Below, piece after piece: positions 24,757 through 37,429 of a stretch of 64,000 bases of DNA. The stretch is taken from positions 62,001 to 126,000 of the forward strand of contig WTXG01000049.1 in the NCBI GenBank assembly GCA_022496185.1. Reading direction: 5' to 3'. This DNA comes from Multifurca ochricompacta (Eukaryota > Basidiomycota > Agaricomycetes > Russulales > Russulaceae). Positions within the stretch are counted from its first letter, which is position 1. Every line of letters starts with the position of its first letter. Below the pieces are notes generated by a model. The model was not told where the DNA came from. It worked only from the letters and a program-made list of their open reading frames with translations, and ran no database searches. Both the position numbers and the translations under genes were made by a program.

Positions 24757-26124
24757 TCAATTACACAAATCAAACGGAATGCGATGTTCTGCGCGTCTAA
24801 CAGCTTGAACTCCATGCCATCGACTACGCAGTGCAGAAAGCGCGTCCTACAAAAATAACACACAAACCCCAAAAGAAAAAAAAAAAGTTTCAGCTTTTTT
24901 TTTCCCCCCAGGTCCCGGGGATACGTATATGTGTATGTGTGGGAAAGAAAAGAGAAGCACTGACCTGCATAAGGACAGTTACGGCACGAACACGCTGGCG
25001 CGTGGTACCAGCACTAACATCAATACCGTGAGCTTGATTCAGAACCCGAACCCGAGTCCGAGTTCGAGTTCGAGTCCGAGACTCATAACCAGCACCTGCC
25101 GACTGGGATATTGATGTTGTTCTTGTTGTTGAAGACGTCGTTGATGACGATGATGATGATGATGTTATTGGTGTCAATAATGCTGAATAATAAGCTGTCG
25201 CCGATGGCGGCGGCGGTTGTTGCGATTGGGACTGCGGTCGTGGTGGTTGTATTTGTGGTCGCGGTCGTGTTACCGGCTTGGTCGGTGACGGCACGACGAT
25301 CTCGATCTCGGCATCGGCGTCAAATATGTCTTTGGGCTATAATGTATTATTTTTTTTTAAAAATGGGGGAGGAGGCAGGTCAATAACGAAATTTATTATA
25401 CAATAATATATCCCAAAAGCAAAGATGGTGTGAAAAAAACACCTTTTACATAAAAAGAGGAAAACAGAAAGATGTGTAATTTATAAAAAGGTATTTTAAC
25501 TTACCAAGGCAAAGCTTGAACGTGTTGGCGCACGGGGTGGATTTGAAAACCGGTAATCTACCGTCTTCTCGCGTGAGTCAGTTGATAAAAAAAAATAGAT
25601 TATGATGATGATGATGATGATCGGCGGTTAAGAGGGCAATAAGTGGCGCAAGAGGGGAAGAAGAAGAAAGGAAGGAAGGAATGAATGAATGAAACGCCGT
25701 GAGAAAAAAAAAAAAGGAAAAACCGAAGAAAAAGTAAAAGAAAATAAATAAAAGGGGGAAGGGGGACAGGGGGATGGATGGGGGTGGAAATGGATGGACA
25801 GATGGACGGACGAATGGATGGGTGGATGGATGGATTTACCTTTAGAAAGTCGCTGTCAAGTCGCGGTGGATAGCGCGGTGGATGTGGAGAGAAGGAAGGA
25901 GAGGATTTAGTGCGTCTGATTCCGAGCTTGTTCCAACCTCGCCTCAAATGGCCAGCAGTGATTCCGCCGCCGCCATCTCCGCTGCTTCTGCTGCTGTTAC
26001 CGTTGCCATTGCCATTGCGGTTGCGGGTTACCGAATGACTGGAACTATGACTACGACTACCGGCCAACTGCGACTGTGAAAGAACGAAAGTGATGGATGG
26101 GAGCGTAGGGTCGGGTGAGCGCAT
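24757..26124 (-). CDS. hypothetical low-complexity protein
   Basis: Not recognised. Four exons can be proposed on the minus strand. Exon A (26124 to about 25843) encodes MRSPDPTLPSITFVLSQS, a Ser/Asn/Gly-rich stretch and GHLRRGWNKLGIRRTKSSP. Exon B (about 25555-25505) reads KTVDYRFSNPPRAPTRSS. Exon C (about 25338-24965) begins PKDIFDAEIEIVVPSPTKP, has Pro/Gln, Ser and Arg-Thr repeats and ends RQRVRAVTVLMQ. Exon D reads DALSALRSRWHGVQAVRR with a stop at 24757-24759. All joins are GT..AG and keep frame; intron A is long (about 280 nt) with GGAT repeats. The C-terminal helix and the basic GWNKLGIRR patch are the best candidates for conserved segments. A possible further 5' exon starts at 26713 (MNPYKSNFDRPLNS). 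Confidence 0.5.
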
Positions 26125-29100
26125 CTCTCTCTCTCTCTCTCAATCAACACGAAGTAGGGAGAAGAAGAAGAGGAAGAGATGAGGAGATGGGGATGTACTG
26201 CACGAAGGAAACCAAGGGTGACTTGTAGGGATACGGGATGGGGGGGAACGACTCACAGCCCAAAGCGAGTCTTTATATGTGTATTATGCGGGGGAAGCCT
26301 CCTGCGTGGTTCTGCTGTTAAGATTACTAGTATAGTAAGTAGCGATTCAATAATCTGCGTCCCCCCCCACCCGCATAAAGAATTTCTTTAAAAAAGGAAC
26401 AAAGCATTAACAACAGCAGCAGAAGTCATAATGCGCGTGTTTGTGCATGCGTTACAAAAGATATGCAGTAAACCGATCACGAGGAAGGGACCCAGAGGAG
26501 AGGAGAGGAGTCATTCGACGAGAAGAAGTGCCGCGTTGTCATATCCGACGTGACTTGACTGGCGTGGGTACATGCACTTAATCTTCTTCCACTAATACAC
26601 ACACCACCACCACCAACAATAACAACCCGGTGACGGCGGCGTGCCAATGACATGACAGGGATGGATGGCACCGAGTTGAGAGGACGATCGAAGTTTGACT
26701 TGTAGGGATTCATAGATGCGCCACCCTCCCTCTGGAATAAGGAAATTTAGAAAGAAAGTGTGCGAGAGTTGTGTATGAGAGAAAGAGAGAAAAGATAGAT
26801 TTTCCCGAAGTGACAGAGAACCCTCCGATTGGTGTGTGAGCGAGCTCCATGCGAGAAAAAAAAAACAACAAACAGGAAAGGAAGGACTCTCTTAGAAGGT
26901 CTCACTCTCTAGATAGCCTTGAGGAGGTGCCAAACCCGAACTTGCCGGACTTTTGGCCACCACCCCCGCAGGTATATGGCTACAAATGGGAGAGTGGAAA
27001 ACCTCCGGAGATGGGGGCGAGATCTTATGGCAGATAAAGAAAAAGAGAGAAAGAGAGAAAGAGAGAGAAATTGGCCATTCAGCCATCACCTCCCCCTCTC
27101 TCCCCCCCTCGTGATAGGATATGACCCATTTTGGTTGATTGGTTGTTGTTTTCTTTTTTTTTTTTTGTTTCCTTTTTTTTCGATGTCAATGGCAGTGGCC
27201 ACACAACGCCCATAGTTTCTCCGCCGAGATGTGGAGCCTGAACCTGTTTATGGTGTCGTCGGTGGCAGTGGGTAGATTCTAGATGTCCATATACCGCCGG
27301 CATAGTCCGCCAAGTGTCAGGGAAGAAGAAGGATTCGGAGAGGCGAGGCGTTGGTGAGTTAATCGGGCGCCAGCCGCTTTATTAATTCGCGCCAGTTAGC
27401 GGAGGGTAGGCGGGCCATTGTCTACCTAAATAAGTTCATGTACGTCAATCAGAAGAGATATATTATATCTTCATCAGACCCTAGTTAGATACCATTGCGT
27501 TCGATGTGTCAATCTTTACTCTTTCGCTAGCACACAAGGAAGGGTGGAGGGGAGGACAACCGTCGAACATACGTCAGAATGCTTGAACGCATGGACAATA
27601 TGGGTGGGTGTAGGGGAGCACAGCCAGTCACAGAGAGAAAGTAACGGGTCACGTCAGCTAAGAACTGAATGATAATAACGATCAATGAAAAATGGTAATG
27701 ATAATGATGAGTTGAGAGTGTGAGTGTGTGAGTGTGTGAGTGTGTGAGAGAGAAAGGCCATGGATGCCCATCAGTTGTCATGAGCCACCCCCGCACATGT
27801 CAGATTAAAATTTTTGCCCTGACTATCGAACACCAAATCATCGTGTATCATGGATCCAAGGAAGAACACCCCTCGGCACTGAGCCACATAAAGTCAAAAG
27901 TCAGTCACGCACGCACAATAAAATCCTTCCTCCCTTCCTTCCTCCATTTTGTTTGGGTGAGTGGAATGGTTGGAGTGCCAAATAATAAAATAAAATAAAA
28001 ACAAAACCTCCTCCGTGATCGACGGGGTGGATGCGACTCACTTTAACTCGGAAAAATTCATCAACTTAGACGCTGCCCCGCTCTCTCCGAGTGTCTCTCT
28101 CACACGGACCACGCACTCAACGAAAGGGGGTAACGCCAACGCACGCAAAGGCCAAGGTGTCGTTTGTCAGCGTGTCAACCGTTCAACCTTCAAGATCGAT
28201 CCCGGCCATGGCGGTGCTGAGGTTATATTATTGCACACACCCATTTATAAAAACCCCTGCCTCCCCATCAATCCTTTGATAACATGTCTCCCTCATTAGA
28301 AAGAGGTTTGCTTGGTTTGGAAGGAAAAATAAAATAAAATAAAATAAATTCCGAGAAATTGTGTTTTGGATATTTGGCGACGCACACCCACCCACACATA
28401 CCCGCACATACCTCCTTCTCCTCTCACCTCCCGAATCTCACTCATGGCAGTTCATAAATAACCACGCTGTTCATCATCTGAAGGGAAAATCACGCGTGGA
28501 AGGTGAGAGGAAGAAAGTACGTACTGTATGTTACCAGAATGAGAGTGACAGTTGACATCCACCCGTATTCATCCATTACGCCATTGGCACGGCCCCTTTT
28601 CAACTGGGACGTAGAAGAAGCAGAAAATACGAAGCCAGGGCACCATGAGACCCCCCCTCCCCTTCCTTCCACCCCCTTTCAACCGAGGCGTTGTTGTCAT
28701 ATGAACGGGCGCGGAGCGGGAGGGGGGAAGGGCGCGGGAAAACGTAGTTGTTCTGTGTCCGAAAAAAAAAACTATTGGACGTGGACTATTACGCCCGACT
28801 GCAATCTCACAACTCAAAAACATAAAATAAAATTCATTTTTTAATAAAAAAAAACCAACCGTTTTCGCTGTTTTCTGTAGCAGGCGGCGGGCCCAAAGCT
28901 GTGGTAATTTTAGGGTCGAGTGGACCAATTGCAATTATGTTAGGAGGAGGAGGAGGGAGGAATTGCGCGAGTGAACATTCATGACCGCCCAGACTACGCC
29001 CCCCCCCCTCCTACCCGTTCCGCAAACGCGTTTGTTTCGTCGTTCACTTCACAGTACAGTTGCGGATTCGGTTGTTCTTTTTTTATTTATTACGATTCTC

Positions 29101-32100
29101 TCATTTCCAAGCGTTGGATTTGGTCCCACATGGCTGTCGCTTAGTATTACAGTTGCGGTACGTATGTACAGTATGTATGAAAATATGAAAATATTGAATA
29201 TACGAATTCTTCTTCCTCTTCCTCTTCCTCATCACGGAATCGAGACCGCATCTTTCCGCCACCGTCTTGATCATGGTCCGTCCAAGAATATTGAAAAACA
29301 TCGGGTCTCATCAAGCCAGAGCAGAATGATCAATCAATGATAGTGAGGATGATACGTTTAAACATTAACATTTTGTCAGTACGTGTTCGGTCGGTCAGCT
29401 GGGGATGTGAAAGGGGAGATTAAACTCGGCCCAGGCAACAACCCAAAGAATACTTACCAGTTAGTCTGGGTATTTCGTATTTTCGACGACGGACGGAGAT
29501 TACAAAAAGAAGGGGGATAAAGGGTCCATTTTCTCATTCCTCATTGGTGGGAAGGTTGGAAAAAATACCTCAAAAGCCCGGGCTATAAACTTTTCCCCTC
29601 CCCGAGAGGGTTCTTTTTGATTTGACATGACACAACCCCCCTCTCTCATTCAATCTCTCTCTCACTCAACAGCTCAACATAATCTCGACTGACCGGCTCT
29701 TCCGGGCTAATTAACGGAGAAAGGAAGGAAGAACGGAAGGAAGGAAGGAAGGAACCCTTGACCCCTCAACAATTCGACTTCGACCTCGACCTCGGCCGTG
29801 GGCCCCGCGACTATGACAACGATCACTTTTTGGGGAAAGGGGTTTTTTTGTAAGTTCTGTCGCACAGAACGCGGCGGCGAGGGGGGGTGGGGATGGGGGT
29901 TCCAGGCGTATGACTTCACCTTTCGGCTTTAGGATGATGATGATGATGATGACGATGTGGACATCATGATACGGCTGTGAAGGAACACACACACACACAT
30001 CTTCTAACCCACCAACCCAACCCAACCCATATCTTTTCCAATCTTTTTCCTCTTCTTCACTGGTCTGTGCGCCCTATCCATCCGCCTACAGGTTTCGGAG
30101 CGTAACGCAAACGAAAATAACGTGGGGGGAGGAGGTGTGTATGTGTCAAAGAGTTAAGATCAATCGACTTCTATTGTCCCCCCCTTTCTGCGAAACTCCC
30201 TCCTCGGGGGCGATCCAAAGGAAATGGGCTCATTGATCACGTTAGCGTTTGGCGTTGGGCTGCCTGCTACTGCGCGCGCTCGCGCCGAATGAAATTCAGT
30301 ACTTCCCAACCCCTCCCCCCCCTCATCCATGGCCATATCGCGTCACATGTGCTTAGAGTGAGTGAGCGGAGTGGAGTTGGGTTTTTAAGCTGGGGGGGGG
30401 GGGGGGGTTGATGTTGATAAACGATAAACATTTACCCCTCCATGCCACTCGTGTGAGTGTGTTCTTTTTTCATCCAACATCCATCAATGCATGCAAGAGA
30501 AGGAAGATGACACTATAGAGATTTCACGCTCCAAGCGCCCCGCAGCAGCAGTGTTCTGCGAATTCGGCTTTTTTTTTTTTTCTTAGGCGGCCAAGCCAAA
30601 CGAACGAACAGCAGGACCTCAGTTCTCCGCCCCCCCCCCCCCCCCTCCCCTCTCTCCCTCCCCTTCTTCATGTGTGTTGTGATGCCTCTCTGGATTCTTC
30701 CAGTTCTTCCTCCCTCCCTTCCTCGCTCTCTTGCTTTCCGCAATCGCTGCAACCCTGTTAATCTCCTTCTCCCCTCTGCCGTCACCTTCCATAAAAAGGC
30801 CCTCAAGTTCGACCTTTGGAAACGCTCTTTGCCATGGTTTTTTTTCCCTTCTCGATTCTCATGGATGCCGGAGCTCCCTTCTCCTGTTGATTTAGGCCCA
30901 TACTTAGAACGGCGACGTTTTTAATTGTTTATTCTTCAGACTCGGCATCTATATATCCTTTATCCCCCTTAAATTCAATAAACAGTACAGTACAGTACAA
31001 GTACAAGTACGTGTGAGCTAGTTGCTCCTCCCCATTCGATAGCGAACCCAAACGGAGTAGATGGAAAAAGCCTATGCTGTAATGAAAAAGGAAGAGATGC
31101 AAAAAAAGAGTTACTCTACTAGCTGCTTTCACGAAATTGAAAGACAGGCGGTCTGCCTGTCTCGGTGTAGCACCCACCGTACGGTGGTTGCTTACTCCAA
31201 TGTGAAAGTTGTTATTGTGAAGGGGAAGAGATGTAGACTTAGAAAAGGGAAGAGAAAGCAAGATAAGTGAGGGAAGAAGACCAGTGCTTAGACTCGTTTA
31301 GACATCTGAGGGCGAGCTGAGAAGATAAGAGCAACGCAAGGGGGAGTTGTTTTTCTTTTTTTTTATGGTTTCTTTAGTAGTGCTGATTATTGCAGGCATC
31401 TATATCAGCCAGCCTTTTTTTAAAAAATTTTGCTATGTAGCCTGCTAGGGTCGCTATCTTTGGAGCGTTAAGGACCGTCGGTGATGGACGGGTGGATAGA
31501 TGGGACCAATTCCAATGAGAAGGATCTTGACCGTCTACTCTTTTTCAAACCAAGTCAAAAACTAACATTGGCAACCCTTGCGAAAAATGAGAACTCGTTC
31601 TTTCTTTTCATCTTCTTTAATTGCTTGCAGCGGCAGGGTGGATAGGCAAAGCTTGCTTGGCTTGGAATCTAACAAAGCCACTACGTGATTCCGGGCTCGT
31701 GTCGTGTCGTGTCAGCGTCGGTGTCGGTGTCGTGTCGTGCGAAGAAGAATCGATTTCTTTTCCTTTCTTTCCTTTCCAGGAGGATGTGCTCTCCCGCTCG
31801 CAAAGAAAGAAAGAAAAAAAAAAACCCCCTGATCCCCGTCAAATCTCTTCTCCAGGAAAATCACCGCCAAAGGGGGTTGTTGAATTTTGCGTTGACGGAG
31901 ACGCTCCCGTCTGATGATCCCTTGAGAGTGGTTCAGGCGGTTCAAAATTCCTTTTTTGCCCTCTGCATTGCGCGAGATTGGTAGGGGCTCTGCATGTCAC
32001 GACGTGACTGAGCGGTTGCCCTCAACGGTGGCCGGGTCGCGCTCTGTCCACCGTCCATTTAAGAGTCAGAGTTCTCGGTAAAAAAAGAGACAAGCAACGG

Positions 32101-32131
32101 GAAACGAAAAATCCCATTTTAAAAAAAAAAG
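26125..32131. other. 6-kb ORF-poor tract rich in simple sequence
   Basis: No gene is recognised on either strand. The tract is packed with homopurine/homopyrimidine runs, poly-A/T, poly-C/G, GA and GT repeats (for example 27040-27075, 27716-27750, 30393-30410, 30632-30646) and (ATG)n near 29934-29952. It contains several TATA-like sites and CT-rich stretches. It lies upstream of the unknown gene at 24757-26124 and downstream of DUS2. A long regulatory region, long 5' UTR exons or a noncoding transcript are possible, but nothing in the sequence proves any of these. Confidence 0.4.
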
Positions 32132-32637
32132 TTACATTACAGGAAGAACCTTAGGTACCGGCACCGGGGAAGTGGCGGCGGTCCTCCTCCCAATAATCTG
32201 TGGGGCGTCGGCGTTCCCGGGTCTTGCTTTGAAACGCCAGCAGGTATGTGGATACGATGTTCGTTCGCAGGGAGGAATGGAGCACCGTTGACCACGGTCG
32301 GGTCGGGATTTCCTCGCCATCCTGAAGGGTGATCGTCGTGGAAATTTCATCCCCCCAGACGATGTCGCTGACCCCTGCGACTGCGACTGCGGCTGCAGGG
32401 TGTCTTCTGATAAGGGGAGTAGGATGGGTGGAGCGGTAGCGCGGGCTTCAATAGAGGCTTTGATAGCCGTAAATTCTTCGTCGCCCGTCCAGGTCCCTAC
32501 GAGCGCATCGAGATCGGTGTAGCCTTTCGCTTTGATGACCGCCTCGCGCAACGCCTTGTTAGCGGACTTGCGGGCTTTGAACTGGGAGACGCAAAACTTG
32601 GTGGAGGCCCAGTGGTTATCGAGGTACTTGCACTTAA

Positions 32638-32674
<37 letters not shown>

Positions 32675-33727
32675 GGGTGAGTACCGTGATGTTGCGGCCC
32701 CTGGCAGACCAGGTGGAAAGAGAGAGAACACGTACGAGGCGAAGATAGGGTAGGATGAAGGTTTCTTCGAGGTTGGTGAGTGGAGTGGGAGAGAACACGG
32801 TCGGATTCGCCTCTGCGGCGGTGGCGATCATCACCGAGTCCGCACCGGTGATTGAGCGTATCCGTCGTGCGTCCTCGAAGCCCACACAGTCACCATTTTC
32901 GATGACTGCAACATCGCCTCCAAAGCCCTTGACGAAATCGACGACCTCCTTGAGGCGATGGATGAGCGCGCGCTCGCGCGGGCGCATGTTGCGCGTTCGG
33001 CAGTGGATGGTGAGGCAGTTGATGCCTGTGTTGACGATTCGTTCTACGAGGGATAGTGTGTCTTCTTGTTTTGGAAGCAGACGAATTTTGGCAGAGACGG
33101 AGATGTGAGGGGGAAGCTCGCGGCGAAGGGCGGTTAGAATGGAGCATAGGAGGTCGGGGTTCGTCAGCAAGGCAGCACCCATGCCCGCGTGGGTCGAGAA
33201 GGGCTTGGGACAACCACAGTTGAGCTCGATACCGGAGACGTCGTCCATGACTACACGCGCTGCCTGCACAGCGAGATCCGGGTCGGCCGAGCCGACCTGG
33301 AAGATAAGGTAGGGCTTTTCGATGGGATGGCAGGTGAACATGGCGCGCTCCTGCTTGCCATTGTATGAGATCGTTCCGGATATAGCTACATGAATTCTCG
33401 GTATGAAGGACTTGATCAGAACTGCAAAGAGAAGGGGGTGACGCACGATCTACGACTCGCTCGGCGAGAACCATAGCCTTATCCACCATCTCGGGACCCA
33501 AACGAGCTTCGCACCATGTTTTAGAGCGAAAAGTCTTGTCGGAACTTGTACACAACATAAGATTACAAAGGAGAAAAGGTCATCAGATATTTTCATGACG
33601 TACGGGCACCAGAACGGACCATTGGGGCAAGCATGACTCCATTCCTATAATCGTCAGGTGTGAGGGGGATTAATCGAGGACGTTTGATATCACGGGGAGG
33701 TGAAGAAGAAAGAGAGCGTCGAGACAT
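32132..33727 (-). CDS. DUS2: tRNA-dihydrouridine(20) synthase, DUS2 family
   Basis: FMN-dependent enzyme that reduces uridine 20 in the tRNA D-loop. From Met 33727 a short polar leader precedes YRNGVMLAPMVRSGA. After an intron comes LPTRLFALKHGAKLVW, then PEMVDKAMVLAERVVD. A second intron is followed by TISYNGKQERAMF, HPIEKPYLIFQVGSADPDLA, the catalytic-loop GIELNCGCPKPFSTHAGMG (catalytic Cys present), SAKIRLLP, LTIHCRTRNMRPRE, VIENGDC and SVMIATAAEANPTVF. A third intron carries a (CA)n run of about 34 nt (32639-32672) before CKYLDNHWASTKFCVSQF. One extra base is needed in the three-C run at 33497-33499 to join LVW to GPEMVD. The last 60 residues are Pro/Ser-rich and the true stop is uncertain. 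Confidence 0.88.
32639..32672. repeat. (GT)n microsatellite within a DUS2 intron
   Basis: About 17 dinucleotide units lying inside the third intron of DUS2. Confidence 0.9.
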
Positions 33728-35103
33728 AATCAATAAATGAAAGTTGTATTTACAAAAAGAAGAGATGGAAGATGTAACTCTCATTCAAGAGTAGAGTAAG
33801 AGTTTTCTCAGCTCAGCCGTACGGCGAGCCGAGTGTCTAAGTCGAGGTCGAGGTCGAGGGCTGAGTCAAGATGGTGTCAGTTCACAGCTCGCCCACTACC
33901 AGTCACCTAAGTTCTCTGCACATTTCTTTCTACTTCTGCGTTTCTTTCTTTTCTTTCTTTTCTTTGGCGAGCCAAGTCAAGTACCCATATCTCGAAGTCT
34001 TTCGTCCCTTTTGGCTAGGTTTCATCCAGTCCGTTGCACCGGCTGGAAGAGCGTCTTTGCTCTTTACCTCGTATCGTAGAAAACCAACTTCATCAACCAA
34101 TCAGTTTTCGGTCTCATCCTTCGCTACCCTTGCTTCGGCAGCTTGTGCTTATTTCCTGATATTTAAGTCCAGGCTGCAATGCCAAAGTCTGTTTTGTACT
34201 CCATTCAATGTCAAAATCGATGATGATGTGCTTGGACAAGGAAGTGGTATATCAGCTTTAGCGGTGTATCTGGCCCACCCTTTCTGCCACATGGTTCTCG
34301 GTATCATTTCACGCAGCAACTCAAAACCATAACGTATAATGACATAAATCGTCGAAAAGTGGCCATTGACATGATCTGCTAGTCTGGTTATTAGGAGACT
34401 CTGATTAGTTCGAATTCCTTCGGCAACGAAAATTATTCTGGTGACTCTTCAGGCTGATCAAGCGCATTGTCAAACGACAGGAACAGTAGCTATCGGATCT
34501 CTGAATATTAGACTACATCTCTGTGAACATCAGATGGATGAAGTCCGTTTTCTTGCTATCTCCTGTAAAGCCTTGCGCCCTTGCTCGTCACACAGGCCAT
34601 GTATGCTTCCGAACAGGACGCGTTCGTCTTAGGAAGACGTGTGCTTTCAATACCATCGGAACTGACGGCGTAGAATAAGATAACTCCCCGTAAGCTACCC
34701 GAGGTGATCTAGAGGGCGACGATGACGTTGAGCCTATGTTCATATCAGGGGGCGCAGCAGCCGAGTGCGAAAAAGAAGCGAAAGAGTAGTTTCGGTGTCA
34801 AAAACTCAATTCAACAATTCAACACTTATTGATCTGTCCCAAGCAAGGCCATGAAAGGCTCCTGTACCATCTGCTGAATGCATACAGGAACTACAAGAGC
34901 TTCATGCACCATCGTAGTATTTGTTACATAGGGCAGGCAGCCTGTCTCCTCCGTGAAGCTAGCATACGTTCCGAACGGGATGAACCCCCCAATCGTTGAG
35001 TCAAAGGTGGATTCTTCCAGTAGGCAGTTAGCACCAAAGTGATTGTACCCGGGCCGGGGATAACAACTCGGATATCGTCTTGGACACCACACACGACACA
35101 ACG
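33728..35103. other. intergenic region upstream of DUS2 and EXO84
   Basis: About 1.4 kb. A GAGGTC repeat occurs near 33844-33858. An unrecognised 153-codon ORF (33871-34332, +) and a 106-codon ORF (34826-35146, -, overlapping the EXO84 start) are present. Neither shows a family signature or clear exon structure, so they are not called as genes. Confidence 0.35.
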
Positions 35104-37429
35104 ATGGAATCTCTTCGTAGCAAGGCTTCATCCCGTAGAGGCCCAAAACCAGCAGGAAAATTGAATAAGCCTAACAAAAGTGTTCGCAAGTCTCGTATCG
35201 ATGACAAGATCAAGCGTCGCATGTCCACGCGCTATGCCACAATCTCTGCTCCCACTCCTACCGACCCATCTTTTCCCTCAATACCGACAATACCACTCGG
35301 TATACGCCGTGACGGTCTTGAAGTAGTAAGTGAAAAAGATGAGATAGTTCAACAAGAAGCTCCCTCGAAAGAAGATATCCGTGACGCCGAGAACAGGTTG
35401 CTCGATGTTGACGACTTTGATCCGGATGCTTGTGCGTATTCATCCTCTTTCCCTTGCCCAAAAACCGAGGGACCTGTGCCTTAGATCTTAAATTGAAACT
35501 CGCCAATTCTACCGAGGCGGAACTCCGTTCTCTACAGTCATCATTACAGGACTCAAAAGATGAGGTCGCTGCTGATCTGCAACGTAACGTATTCAAAAAG
35601 TGTGGTCACCTCCATTCATATTCGGGAATTCATTCATCTTATCCACGTCATAGTTACGCCCAGTTTGTTTTTATCTCCAAGGAAATTGCGTTATTAGAAA
35701 ACGAAATGATGGAGCTTAAAGAGAGTCTCGCCGAATGGAAAAGCATGCCTTCCGTCCTGCACATTGAAGAGTCTGCTTCCGTTTCCGGTCCGTCGGTTTC
35801 GTCAACCTTCGCTCTTTCCCCCACAAATTGATATCCCACAGACCGTCGACGGAATGTCCGCTCGTCTGTTGCCGACTTGCGCGTGCTCTACGCGAACCAA
35901 ATGCAGAATCTACACACGCAGGTTGAAGGATCGGCCAAGTATGTACCGACGACGCCTGGGCGGCACGTGGTGGCGGAGATGGACGGTATCCTCGCACTTA
36001 ACGCAGCGACGTACAAGCCGATAAGTTCGGTGCTGTTCGTACTTCTAGATGATGCAGTACTGGTTGCTCGGAAGCGTCGTCGGCGTAACGCGTCAGAAAG
36101 CGACAAACTGGTCGCAGATCGGTGTTGGCCGCTGAACGAGATGCTCGTTCTGGACACCAAAGATACAGCCAGTACGTACCTGTTAACGTTCTCCGCATAT
36201 ATACCAAGCTTATGCTTATTGTTACCCTTCTCGCTCCTCCGACCCATAAGCCCTTATTAATGTTTTCAAGGTCAAGCATGGAAAGGAGACGCATGTGTAT
36301 CGCACGGAGGCTGCTGCGGTTAAGAAGAATCTGCTTGCTCAGTTTCGGCAGGTTGCGGAGGAATTGGCGGCCAAGAAGCGCAAGGAACGTGAAGGCGAGC
36401 ATGAACGACGGAAGAGTTTGTGGGCTGGGGGTGGCGTACGTTACTCGGGTTCTTCTTTTCGTACCTTCCAGCCCACTCTAACCGTCGATCGATTTCTAGC
36501 ACGGTTTAGGAGCCGCGGGGGACGTCCCTCCGATGCCCGATTGGATGTCGGATCTTGCGCAGCAAGCAGGGATGAGGGATAGTGGGAAAGAAGGCGCAGA
36601 AGAGGATGTACGATGGATTGGAGAATTTGCAGATGATTTGAACGTGGCGATTGGTCTGCGTGAGTGGGATAAGGCAGTAGGTCTTGTGGAACAAGGTGGG
36701 CTCCTTCCAATTGCCACAGGCCTCTTTATTTATATCAGATACTCCAACGCAGGGCAAGCGAAGATTCCGACATTGCCGCTGTTGGCGGGAAAGCTCACAC
36801 CCTTAACAGCGCTGCTTACCTCTTCTCTCTTACAAGCACTTTCCTATCCTCACAACCACAAAGAAATGGTCAAGAAACTGATTTCCCTACTCCTCCGACT
36901 GGATGCTGGCGCTGCAGCGCGCACGACGTTTCTTGCGGCTCGCACGGAGACGGTACATCGACTTGTGCGTATGATTCGGTTTGATGGCCACATAGGAATG
37001 TACATAAGCGACCTGGCGATCACGATCTTTACGGTAATTAAGCATACGGCGGACTGGTTCCTGGCGAGTTTCAAGGAGAATGAGGTTGCCAGCAGTGAGT
37101 GGCAGTTTGTGTTTGTATCGAGTTTAACACCTCCAATTCAATGTTTTTTTCTTTTACAGGTTTCATCGAGTGGGCAAGGTCTCTGATAGAGCATTTTGCG
37201 GAGATGTTTAGGATACAGGTTTTCAGTACGGATGTTGAGCAAAGCGTAGTTGACGAGGCACTAAGCATCACGCATAACCAAAGTCACAAGGTGGGTTTTA
37301 AAAGGGCCCGTTGTCCACGTACACAGTTCTAACTTCTTTTGACATGGGGGGAAAAAGCTTCTTGAAGAGTTTGGCCTCGATTTTCGTTTCATTCTGGATA
37401 CACTTCTTGTTTCACAGCCTGCTGACTAA
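35104..37429 (+). CDS. EXO84: exocyst complex component EXO84
   Basis: Subunit of the octameric exocyst that tethers secretory vesicles at the plasma membrane. From Met 35104 (MESLRSKASSRRGPK): DDKIKRRMSTRYATIS, AENRLLDVDDFDPDAY, LANSTEAELRSLQSSL, LQRNVFKNYAQFVFISKEI, LENEMMELKESLAEWKSMPS, then RRNVRSSVADLRVLYANQMQ. These are the conserved EXO84 N-terminal and coiled-coil blocks. The PH-like region (HVVAEMDGILALNAATYKP, VLFVLLDDAVLVARKRR, VKHGKETHVYRTEAA) and the helical cargo-binding repeats (WIGEFADDLNVAIGLREWDKA, HRLVRMIRFDGHIGMYISDLA, FIEWARSLIEHFAEMF) follow. It ends LLEEFGLDFRFILDTLL with a stop at 37427-37429. About nine exons; all joins keep frame with GT..AG sites. An in-frame Met at 35080 would add eight residues. 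Confidence 0.92.

Noticed and set aside
28569..28934. 121-codon minus ORF in the noncoding tract
   Set aside because: Driven by poly-T/poly-C runs, no protein-like conserved pattern.
33871..34332. 153-codon ORF upstream of EXO84
   Set aside because: No motif, no splice structure; composition fits 5' intergenic CT-rich DNA.
34826..35146. 106-codon minus-strand ORF overlapping the EXO84 start
   Set aside because: Antisense to a well-supported gene and no family resemblance.
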